Below, piece by piece: positions 11,721 to 19,025 of a DNA stretch of 64,000 nt. A program made the position numbers and the translations under genes. The first letter of the stretch is position 1. The number at the start of each line of letters is the position of its first letter. Where the stretch lies: positions 1 to 64,000 of the forward strand of contig CAMBZB010000004.1 of assembly GCA_945872245.1 (NCBI GenBank), in the 5' to 3' direction. The notes beneath the pieces are model-generated. The model saw only the letters and a program-made list of their open reading frames with translations. It was not told the origin of the DNA and did no database searches. The DNA comes from Flavobacterium psychrophilum. GTDB lineage: Bacteria > Bacteroidota > Bacteroidia > Flavobacteriales > Flavobacteriaceae.

Positions 11721-12017
11721 TTATTTTAGCAAATCAGCCACATATGGCATTAATGCTAAGTGACGTGCTCTTTTTACGGCAACTGACACTTTTCTTTGGT
11801 ATTTCAATGAAGTACCTGTTAAACGGCGAGGAAGTATTTTACCTTGCTCATTAACGAATTTCAATAAGAAATCGGCATCTTTATAATCAATATATTTGAT
11901 ACCTGATTTTTTGAAACGACAATACTTTTTAGTTTTGTTGATCTCTATGTTCAAAGGCGTAAGATATCTAATATCTCCGTCTTTTTTTCCTGAAGCTGAT
12001 TGTTGTAATGTTGCCAT
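11721..12017 (-). CDS. rpsR: 30S ribosomal protein S18
   Basis: The 98-residue product contains the S18 core: KKYCRFKK, then [19 protein letters not shown] and LPRRLTGTS followed by the basic [11 protein letters not shown] segment. S18 pairs with S6 on the 16S rRNA central domain. It lies 5 bases downstream of rpsF, with hairpin-bearing spacer before rplI. Confidence 0.97.
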   Translation of the reverse strand: MATLQQSASGKKDGDIRYLTPLNIEINKTKKYCRFKKSGIKYIDYKDADFLLKFVNEQGKILPRRLTGTSLKYQRKVSVAVKRARHLALMPYVADLLK

Positions 12018-12022
12018 AATGA

Positions 12023-12364
12023 TTAAGCTTTTGTAGATTTTAATTTAGTTCTTCTTCTTTCAGCCCAAGAAATAGCGTGTTTGTCAAGACTTACAGTTAA
12101 AAAACGCATAACTCTTTCGTCACGTCTAAATTCAGTTTCAAAAGCAATAAGGACTTCTCCTGCTACTTTGAATTCGAATAAGTGGTAAAAACCACTTTTT
12201 TTGTTTTGGATTTCGTAGGCCATTTTTTTCAGACCCCAATCCTCTTTAGATACCATTTCAGCACCACGGCTAGTAAGAAAATCTTCAAATTTGCTTACTG
12301 TTTCCTTTACCTGAACTTCAGATAAAACGGGATTTAAAATGAAAACAGTTTCATAATGATTCAT
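12023..12364 (-). CDS. rpsF: 30S ribosomal protein S6
   Basis: This 113-residue protein starts [16 protein letters not shown], the usual S6 opening, and has the conserved [22 protein letters not shown] strand-helix region. It is the first gene of the rpsF-rpsR-rplI operon. A consensus promoter lies about 30-60 bases upstream. Confidence 0.96.
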   Translation of the reverse strand: MNHYETVFILNPVLSEVQVKETVSKFEDFLTSRGAEMVSKEDWGLKKMAYEIQNKKSGFYHLFEFKVAGEVLIAFETEFRRDERVMRFLTVSLDKHAISWAERRRTKLKSTKA

Positions 12365-12392
12365 AAATTTTTATTTAAAATTAATTTGGGCG

Positions 12393-12422
12393 CGAAAGTA
12401 ATAATTTATTTCAAATAAACAA
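12393..12422 (-). promoter_or_regulatory. Promoter of the S6-S18-L9 operon
   Basis: On the minus strand TTG (12422-12420) is followed after exactly 19 bases by TACTTTCG (12400-12393), one mismatch from TAnnTTTG. The spacing matches the Bacteroidota -33/-7 promoter and the position suits rpsF. Confidence 0.65.
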
Positions 12423-12529
12423 ACGTTTCATGTATTTATCCGTTAAAAGGCAAAAAAAGACGATAAAAATTAGGTTTTACCAAAAACATGTATTATTTTT
12501 ACAGTCCCTAATCTTAAATAACAAAAATT

Positions 12530-13225
12530 ATGAAACTAAATTGTGTCGTTGTGGATGATAGTTCCATCCAAAGAATGATAATTGCGAAGTTAGTAAATAA
12601 TCACCCTAATCTACATTTAATTGGTGATTTTTCTAATGCAATTGAAGCAAGAGGTTGTATGTCTGTACATAATATAGACTTAATCTTCCTTGACATCGAA
12701 ATGCCTGTTATCAGTGGTTTTGATTTTTTGGATGGTTTAAAAGCAAAACCTCAAATTATCTTTATTACTTCAAAGGCTGAGTATGCCATGAAGGCATTTG
12801 ACTATGATGCTACCGATTATCTTCAAAAACCAATAGCATTAGATCGATTTAATGCCTCTGTAAAAAGAGCCATGGATTTACATTTGCTAAAATCCGAAGT
12901 TAACGAGGAAGATGGTGAGCACATTTTTATCAAAAGCAACCTTAAAAAACTAAAAATTTTTACTGCAAAGATAAAATGGATTGAAGCTTTTGGTGATTAT
13001 GTAAAAGTAGTGACCGAAGAAGATAGTAACTTAGTCCTTTCAACTATGAAATCTTTCGAAAAAGATTTATCGAAAGACAAGTTTATCAGAGTACATAAAT
13101 CCTATATTATAAATATAGATAAAGTAGAACGCTTCAATAGTAGATTTGCCGAAATCGGAATTACAAAAATTCCGCTTAGCCGACATAAAAAAGAAGCTCT
13201 CGTAAGAGCATTAGCAATTAACTAG
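12530..13225 (+). CDS. LytTR-family response regulator
   Basis: This 231-residue protein has an N-terminal receiver domain with acidic pair DD at 9-10, phosphoacceptor Asp55 (FLDIEMP) and conserved Lys100 (YLQKP). A C-terminal LytTR DNA-binding domain follows (IFIKSNLKKLKIF, the WIEAFGDYVKV motif and FIRVHKSYIINID). It should bind DNA as a transcription factor once phosphorylated. No histidine kinase gene is next to it, so its partner is elsewhere. It converges with priA, and the two 3' ends overlap by 4 bases. Confidence 0.9.
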   Translation: MKLNCVVVDDSSIQRMIIAKLVNNHPNLHLIGDFSNAIEARGCMSVHNIDLIFLDIEMPVISGFDFLDGLKAKPQIIFITSKAEYAMKAFDYDATDYLQKPIALDRFNASVKRAMDLHLLKSEVNEEDGEHIFIKSNLKKLKIFTAKIKWIEAFGDYVKVVTEEDSNLVLSTMKSFEKDLSKDKFIRVHKSYIINIDKVERFNSRFAEIGITKIPLSRHKKEALVRALAIN

Positions 13226-15672
13226 TATAAATCGACATTTACAGATACTTTTATGGATCTGTATACTGCCACAGACTCAAAACTATTCAGCATTTTCTGG
13301 ATAGTTTTTTTTGTGCCTTGCAAGGACTGTTTTTGCGGAATTTTTATCACAATGTTTCTAATGTATTCATTACGTATTCTAGAAATAGGTGGTTCTTCAG
13401 GACCAAGAACGGGGATTGTCAAGTTTTGTCGCATCACTTGGTATAGCCACATTGAACCTTCTTTGAGCTTTTCAAAATCCCTGTGTTTCAAGGTTAGTTT
13501 TATAAGTTTGAAATAGGGTGGGTAATGGTAAATTTGCCTGTCGTATAATTGCTCCTTGTACATCCCCGAATAATCATTGCGAACCACTTGTTGAATGGTA
13601 TTGTGGTCAGGATTGTAAGTTTGGATAATGACTTTTCCTTGTTTTTGGGAACGTCCGGAACGACCAGAAACTTGTGTCATCATCTGAAAACTTCTTTCAA
13701 ATGCCCTGAAATCGGGATGATATAACATGTTATCGGCATTCATGATTCCCACCAAGCTCACATTGTCAAAATCCAATCCCTTGGCAAGCATTTGTGTTCC
13801 TACCAAAACATCGATTTCTCGATTTTTGAAAGCATCAATAATTTTCTCGAAGCCAAATTTTCCCCGAGTCGTGTCCTGATCCATTCGTCCTATTTTCGTA
13901 CTTGGAAATAACGCTATCAATTCTTGCTGAATTTGCTCCGTTCCAAAACCTTTGGTAGTCAGATGAATACTCGAACAGGCATGGCAATTGGTTGGTTTTG
14001 CCATCGAATAACCACAATAATGGCAACGCAGTTGATTCTTGTGTTTATGATACGTCAAACTCACGTCACATTGCGAACACTGTGGCACGTGACCACAAGT
14101 CATACATTCGACAACAGGAGAAAAACCCCTCCGGTTTTGAAACAAGATGACTTGTTCGCCTAATGACAAAGCTCTGGTAATCTCCTCTATTAAAGTGTCA
14201 CTAAAATGCCCCGACATTTTTTTGCGGAAGTATTTGTCTTTCAAATCCACCAATTCGACTTCGGGCATTCTGACATTTCCATATCTTTCCGAAATTTCGA
14301 CTAAGCCGTATTTCCCGGATTGGGCATTGAAATAAGTTTCTATACTTGGCGTAGCCGAACCCAACAAAACTTTTGCTTTAAAACTGCTTGCCAAAACAAT
14401 CGATGCATCTCGGGCATGATAGCGTGGCGAAGGATCGACTTGTTTGAATGTTTGCTCGTGCTCTTCATCAACGATGACCAATCCCAAATTTGAAAAAGGC
14501 AAAAATAAGGCAGACCTTGCCCCAATGACGATTTGTGCTTTCGACGATGCTACCAGCACTTGCCGCCACACTTCCACCCTTTCATTATTACTGTATTTAG
14601 AATGAAAAATAGCCACTTTATTGCCGAAATAATTGCGTAACCTTCCCACTAATTGGGTTGTAAGTGCAATTTCGGGCAATAAATACAGGATTTGTTTTTC
14701 TGTAGTTAGGTAATCCTCAATGATTTTACTATAGATTTCTGTTTTCCCGCTAGAAGTAACACCATGCAAAAGACAAACCTCTTTCTCAATGAAATTATCC
14801 TTGATTGCCTCAAAAGCGATTTGTTGCGCGTTGCTTAATTGCAGTGGTTCCTCCTTAGTTTTCCCGAAAAAGTTAACACGATCTACTTGAATATAATATT
14901 CCTCGAAAATTTCTTTATCTATTAAAGCTTTTACAACTACAGAAGTTGAATTAGCAACTTCAATTAGCTTTTTTACGGTAATTGGCTTTTTCTCCGAAGC
15001 GCTTAATTGAAAATAACTCAAGACAATTTCTTTTTGCTTTTGAGCGTTTTTCAGGATTTCCAATAATGCACCTAACCCTTCGTTAGATTCGTATTTAGAA
15101 TGTAATTTGACGTATCGAACGAGTTTTGGCGCATAGCTTTCCTGGATTTCTTCTTGCAGTACCAAAATGTTTTTATCAACCAATTTTTGGATAATTGGAA
15201 ATATATTTTTCTTGTTCAAAATACTCATAATATCCTGCACCTTCAGAGAACTTTGTTGTTGAAGTGCTTCGTAAACCAAGAACTCTTCGTCCGACAACAA
15301 GCTTTCGTCCACAAAAACGGTAGTTTTTTGAGAAATTATAGTTTCACTTTCCAGTAAAAGTGCCGATGGCATCGCCCCACGATACACATCACCAATAGCA
15401 CACATATAATACGAGGCAATCCACTGCCAATGGGCGATTTGGATTTCGGTAACTATGGGACTTTCGTCCAGGATTTGATGAATTTCTTTCGCTTCGTATA
15501 AAGCGGGTTTGTTTTGATGCACTTCGATAATCAGTGCGGTATAGATTTTATTTTTTCCAAAAGGCACTGCCACTCGCATTCCTTTTTTGATATAATCGTA
15601 TTCGGCTTCCGAAACGCAATACGTAAAGGTTTTAGAAAGAGAAAGCGGTAAAATTACTTCAACAAAATGCAT
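13222..15672 (-). CDS. priA: Primosomal protein N' (replication restart helicase PriA)
   Basis: This 816-residue protein restarts stalled replication forks by 3'-5' unwinding and loading the replicative helicase. The 3'-DNA-binding domain begins MHFVEVILPLSLSKTFTY. The helicase core has Walker A GVTSSGKTE and the DEEH box (IVDEEHEQTF). The eight-cysteine zinc-binding insert is visible as CMTCGHVPQCSQC, CHYC and CHAC. The SGRSGR element of motif VI is present. The start directly abuts the stop of yihY, so the two are probably co-transcribed. Confidence 0.96.
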   Translation of the reverse strand: MHFVEVILPLSLSKTFTYCVSEAEYDYIKKGMRVAVPFGKNKIYTALIIEVHQNKPALYEAKEIHQILDESPIVTEIQIAHWQWIASYYMCAIGDVYRGAMPSALLLESETIISQKTTVFVDESLLSDEEFLVYEALQQQSSLKVQDIMSILNKKNIFPIIQKLVDKNILVLQEEIQESYAPKLVRYVKLHSKYESNEGLGALLEILKNAQKQKEIVLSYFQLSASEKKPITVKKLIEVANSTSVVVKALIDKEIFEEYYIQVDRVNFFGKTKEEPLQLSNAQQIAFEAIKDNFIEKEVCLLHGVTSSGKTEIYSKIIEDYLTTEKQILYLLPEIALTTQLVGRLRNYFGNKVAIFHSKYSNNERVEVWRQVLVASSKAQIVIGARSALFLPFSNLGLVIVDEEHEQTFKQVDPSPRYHARDASIVLASSFKAKVLLGSATPSIETYFNAQSGKYGLVEISERYGNVRMPEVELVDLKDKYFRKKMSGHFSDTLIEEITRALSLGEQVILFQNRRGFSPVVECMTCGHVPQCSQCDVSLTYHKHKNQLRCHYCGYSMAKPTNCHACSSIHLTTKGFGTEQIQQELIALFPSTKIGRMDQDTTRGKFGFEKIIDAFKNREIDVLVGTQMLAKGLDFDNVSLVGIMNADNMLYHPDFRAFERSFQMMTQVSGRSGRSQKQGKVIIQTYNPDHNTIQQVVRNDYSGMYKEQLYDRQIYHYPPYFKLIKLTLKHRDFEKLKEGSMWLYQVMRQNLTIPVLGPEEPPISRIRNEYIRNIVIKIPQKQSLQGTKKTIQKMLNSFESVAVYRSIKVSVNVDLY

Positions 15673-16641
15673 TTATAATTTGGAATTAGACTCTTCAATA
15701 TTCTTGTGATGATGCTTTGTTTTTGAATGCTTCTTTTTTAACTTGTGGATGATAGCATTCAATTCGAATCCAAGAAGTAAAATCATGCAGTTAATCCAAA
15801 TATAAAACATCATAATTAATAAGGTGCCTATCGAACCATACAATTCGTTGTACTTGGAAAATCGGAGGACCCAAATCCCAAAAAAATAAGAGTCTAAAAT
15901 AATTAATATCGTGGTAAATACAGAAGCTATTGAAATAAATGGTCCCCCGATAAAATGTTTTGTGCCAAATCTGAAAAGTATGGACGTCGTGATTAAAATC
16001 ATCAATAATACAAAGGCATAACGCCCCAGAATAATCAAGGAAACAGTACCACTCAATACATCCTGAATATTTGTTTTTTGAAGGAACACCTCAAAAACAA
16101 CAATTGTAGCCACGGTAACCAATAACAAAAGTGACAACACCAGCGACATTCCTAAAGCCACCAAATATTGATGCAGAAAACCCCGTTTGATGAGCACATG
16201 CTTTGAAGATTCAAAACCTCCCAAAATACCATTCAATCCATTTGCCATCAGGAAAATTGACAATATAAAACCTGTAGATAGCAAACCTGAATGGCTATTA
16301 TTTAGAATATCATTGACGATGTTAGCAATGGCGTCGTAGGTATTGGGCGGCACTCCTTCTTTTACAAACTCAAGGAAATCAGCCTGAAAACCTTCAATGG
16401 GAATATAGGGAATAAGATTTAGAATAAATAGCGCAAAAGGAAACAAGGCCATGAAAAAACTGAATGCAATTGCACTAGCATGGTAGGTTAATGCACTTTC
16501 GGCAATTCCTAGCACATACAATTCCAATAAATCATAAAACGACAACCCTTGCAACCAGGGCAATTTTATCCTTTTTAGCGGACGAGCTAAATTGCGCAGT
16601 ATTGGGATTCGCTCTATTCTTTGTTCTATTTCCTTACTCAT
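15673..16641 (-). CDS. YihY/BrkB-family inner-membrane protein
   Basis: This 322-residue protein has about six hydrophobic segments and the YihY/UPF0761 pattern: YHASAIAFSFFMALFPFALFIL near residue 60 and LYGSIGTLLIMMFYIWINCMILLLGFELNA near the end. It was once annotated as ribonuclease BN in E. coli, but that activity belongs to another gene, and the true function is not established. The C-terminus is a basic, His-rich tail. The start lies 11 bases from an inverted-repeat-bounded insertion. Confidence 0.85.
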   Translation of the reverse strand: MSKEIEQRIERIPILRNLARPLKRIKLPWLQGLSFYDLLELYVLGIAESALTYHASAIAFSFFMALFPFALFILNLIPYIPIEGFQADFLEFVKEGVPPNTYDAIANIVNDILNNSHSGLLSTGFILSIFLMANGLNGILGGFESSKHVLIKRGFLHQYLVALGMSLVLSLLLLVTVATIVVFEVFLQKTNIQDVLSGTVSLIILGRYAFVLLMILITTSILFRFGTKHFIGGPFISIASVFTTILIILDSYFFGIWVLRFSKYNELYGSIGTLLIMMFYIWINCMILLLGFELNAIIHKLKKKHSKTKHHHKNIEESNSKL

Positions 16642-16645
16642 TATT

Positions 16646-16688
16646 TTCAGATTTCAGACGGCAGGTTTCAGATGACAGGTTTCAGATG
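16646..16688. repeat. Left TTTCAGAT-type repeat array, inverted copy of right end
   Basis: The stretch contains iterated TTTCAGA units. TTCAGACGGCAGGT at 16653-16666 is the exact reverse complement of 17159-17172 on the other side of the four-helix-bundle pseudogene. The array lies right beside the yihY start. Confidence 0.75.
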
Positions 16689-16702
16689 TAAGATTATAGT
16701 AC

Positions 16703-17061
16703 TTATAAAAATTTGTCTGGATTATTTATCATATAATTTAATAGTTTTCCGACTTCAAGACTTTTTGATGTTAAGATATCTAAATCATTTTTATTAATGT
16801 AATTACAGGCATTTGCATATTCTAACCAAACCTGATTTTCTGCATTTTAGCATCACTATCAGTAAGCTTTGATGTAAAATGCTTTTCATATCTTCTTTTC
16901 CTGGTCGCTTCAGCAATATTTGCAGAAACACTTCTGGAGGAACGTCTAATTTGATCCGTCAATGAATATTTTTCTTCAGATGGAAAAGTTTTAGATATAG
17001 AATAAATATCCATTGCTAATTCAAAAGATTTCTTGTAAGCCAATAAGTCCTGAAATCTCAT
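16703..17061 (-). pseudogene. Four-helix-bundle (23S rRNA intervening-sequence) protein, frameshifted
   Basis: The frame from 17061 reads MRFQDLLAYKKSFEL and the signature SLTDQIRRSSRSVSANIAEATRKR of the four-helix-bundle / S23 intervening-sequence family. It then runs into a stop at 16822 after 79 residues. The family's missing C-terminus continues in another frame as AENQVWLEYANACNYI and ends NNPDKFL at 16703. Adding one A to the AAAA run in GCTAAAATGCAG (minus strand) restores a full protein of about 118 residues. This is either a recent inactivating deletion or a homopolymer sequencing error. Members of this family occur in rRNA intervening sequences and as accessory proteins of diversity-generating retroelements. 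None of those contexts is present here. Confidence 0.8.
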
Positions 17062-17088
17062 ATTTTTATATTTATTACTACTATTTAC

Positions 17089-17172
17089 AATCTGCTTTCT
17101 GAAATCTGCTACCTGCTTTCTGTAACCTGCCTCTGCTTTCTGCCGTCTGCTTTCTGCTACCTGCCGTCTGAA
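17089..17172. repeat. Right CTGCTTTCTG repeat array, inverted copy of left end
   Basis: About eight degenerate units of the type TCTGCTTTCTG/ACCTGCCGTCTG lie between the pseudogene and nadC. The last unit (17159-17172, ACCTGCCGTCTGAA) is a perfect 14-base inverted copy of 16653-16666 and ends one base before the nadC stop codon. Confidence 0.75.
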
Positions 17173-17173
17173 T

Positions 17174-18031
17174 TTAAAAAGCCTTCAAGCTCAAATCCAT
17201 ATTGTAAATCGAATGGGTCAATGCGCCTGACGAAATGTAATTGACTCCACATTCGGCATAACTGCGAATGGTTTCTTCATTGATGTTTCCAGAAGATTCC
17301 GTTTGGCATCTATCTCCTATTAGCGCTACCGCTTTTCGAGTATCATCAAAATCGAGATTGTCTATCAAAATCCTGTAAACACCCTCGTTTTCTATAATTT
17401 CTTTGACCTCATCAAGATTTCTGGCTTCGACAATGATTTTCAGGTTGAGATTTTTTTCTTTTAAGTAGGCCTTGGTTTTGGCTATGGCCAAAGAAATTCC
17501 TCCCGCAAAATCATTGTGATTGTCCTTGAGCATAATCATATCATAGAGCGCAAAACGATGGTTCTCGCCTCCCCCTATTTTTACTGCCCATTTTTCACAA
17601 GCTCGGAATCCGGGGGTGGTTTTGCGGGTATCCAGAATTTTTGTATTAGTTCCTTTGAGCAAATCAACATATTTCATCGTTTTGGTGGCAATAGCACTCA
17701 TTCGTTGCATGGAGTTCAGCACCAGGCGTTCCGCTTTCAATATAGATTGGGAACTTCCCGAAACGTGTAAAACTATATCACCTTTTTTTACGGGAGTTCC
17801 ATCTGAAATGAAAATTTCTATTTGCAAGGCTGAGTCAACATATTCGAAAATCATTTTGGCAAAAGCCACGCCGGCAATAATGCCGTCTTCTTTGACCAAA
17901 AGTTTGGCTTTTCCCATTGCCCAAGCCGGAATGCAAGCCAAGGAACTGTGATCGCCCTCGCCCACATCCTCGCGGATCCCGTTTTGTATAATGAGTTGTA
18001 ATTCGTTTTCGAACTGTGTTTCGCTAATCAT
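17174..18031 (-). CDS. nadC: Nicotinate-nucleotide pyrophosphorylase (carboxylating)
   Basis: This 285-residue enzyme of de novo NAD synthesis converts quinolinate and PRPP to nicotinate mononucleotide, CO2 and pyrophosphate. Family motifs visible are LVLNSMQRMSAIATKT, the substrate-binding DTRKTTPGFRACEKWAV, IGGGENHRFALYDMIMLKDNH, IIVEARN and YISSGALTHS. The length is normal. The stop codon is immediately followed by the inverted-repeat array that borders the four-helix-bundle pseudogene. No nadA or nadB is adjacent. Confidence 0.95.
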   Translation of the reverse strand: MISETQFENELQLIIQNGIREDVGEGDHSSLACIPAWAMGKAKLLVKEDGIIAGVAFAKMIFEYVDSALQIEIFISDGTPVKKGDIVLHVSGSSQSILKAERLVLNSMQRMSAIATKTMKYVDLLKGTNTKILDTRKTTPGFRACEKWAVKIGGGENHRFALYDMIMLKDNHNDFAGGISLAIAKTKAYLKEKNLNLKIIVEARNLDEVKEIIENEGVYRILIDNLDFDDTRKAVALIGDRCQTESSGNINEETIRSYAECGVNYISSGALTHSIYNMDLSLKAF

Positions 18032-18190
18032 TTTGTGGTGTCATTTTCAAAATGCTAAAATAGGATTTATTTTGTGTATTTGAAAATTTACAGGAATGGC
18101 AATTCTGCAGATTAAGCTATTTAAAATTGTAGAAAAAAGATGTTGCTAGGACTTTTTTATTGTGGGTTCACCTAAAAAACACATCCGTTG

Positions 18191-18226
18191 ATTATTATGT
18201 AGCCTTAAGGCTATATGCATAATAAT
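18191..18226. repeat. Interrupted palindrome between nadC and a hypothetical gene
   Basis: The core TAGCCTTAAGGCTA is a perfect 14-base palindrome. Outer arms ATTATTATG and CATAATAAT extend the stem, with a 4-base bulge (TATG) on one side. On the minus strand a short T-run follows about 10 bases later, so it could end the transcript of the gene at 18308-18688. It could also be a regulatory site. Confidence 0.4.
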
Positions 18227-18307
18227 GTTATGAAAAATAGAAAATTCATACGGAGTTAGACTTCAACAATAACATTGGAACTAAACTACAAAAACAATTA
18301 TGGAATG

Positions 18308-18688
18308 TTATTTTGTATGAATGCCGTTGCTTTCTAATAGCGCCAAAAGATAAATACTTTCATTGGGGTCATATTTTTCTACCCCACTCTCATACCATTT
18401 TTCAATACAATTAATTTGGTAAGGGGTATATCCGTCAGCGTCGATGTTCATGCCTAGCATGCCGGCAAGAAGAATTTCTTCCAAAACCCTATCGGTTACA
18501 ATTTGATTTGGTATTCCATCGGATACAGACCCATTCAAACTTTCATATTCCAACCGCCCAGATTCGAATCCAGAAGCGAAGGCTCGACTATTTTGTCTGT
18601 AACTGGAGATTTGCAAAAATGGGTTTAAACCACTTGAATATCCTGAAATATAATCTTTTCTATAAACTGGGTTAAATATATCGTCCAT
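18308..18688 (-). CDS. Hypothetical protein
   Basis: This 126-residue protein is soluble and acidic with no signal peptide. Its N-terminal half has two Gly/Tyr-rich segments (YISGYSSGL and FASGFESGRLEYE) that resemble each other. The C-terminal half has a helical segment and the motif YTPYQINCIEKWYESG. I do not recognise the family. It stands alone between nadC and ppsA on the minus strand. Confidence 0.5.
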   Translation of the reverse strand: MDDIFNPVYRKDYISGYSSGLNPFLQISSYRQNSRAFASGFESGRLEYESLNGSVSDGIPNQIVTDRVLEEILLAGMLGMNIDADGYTPYQINCIEKWYESGVEKYDPNESIYLLALLESNGIHTK

Positions 18689-19025
18689 GGAAGTCTAGTG
18701 TTTTTTTTTAAATATTTTTCAAACATATTGACAATATTTCAATAATGAAATTAAAATCGTTTAAAGGAAAAAAAAATCTACATACGTCACTTTTCGGACC
18801 ATTCGACAAAGAGTATAAATTCATATCGAATGTGTTAAAACGGCAACATACACTATCCCCTTTAATTATTAAAATATTGTTAAACAAGATATTAACTTTA
18901 AAAAAAAGATTAAAATTAGTGTAAAAACAAACAATTATTCCTAAATTTACTATATAGGCTTTAACAAGCAGAAATACCTACTACTTTCTTCTATAGCCAT
19001 TCATAATCTTTTAAAAACACAAGAT
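18689..19025. other. Intergenic region upstream of ppsA
   Basis: This 337-base AT-rich gap separates two divergent genes and must hold both promoters. A TAAATTTA motif near 18951 is one base from the -7 consensus, about 75 bases before ppsA, but no TTG sits at the expected spacing. I see no RNA gene, repeat or further ORF here. Confidence 0.4.
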
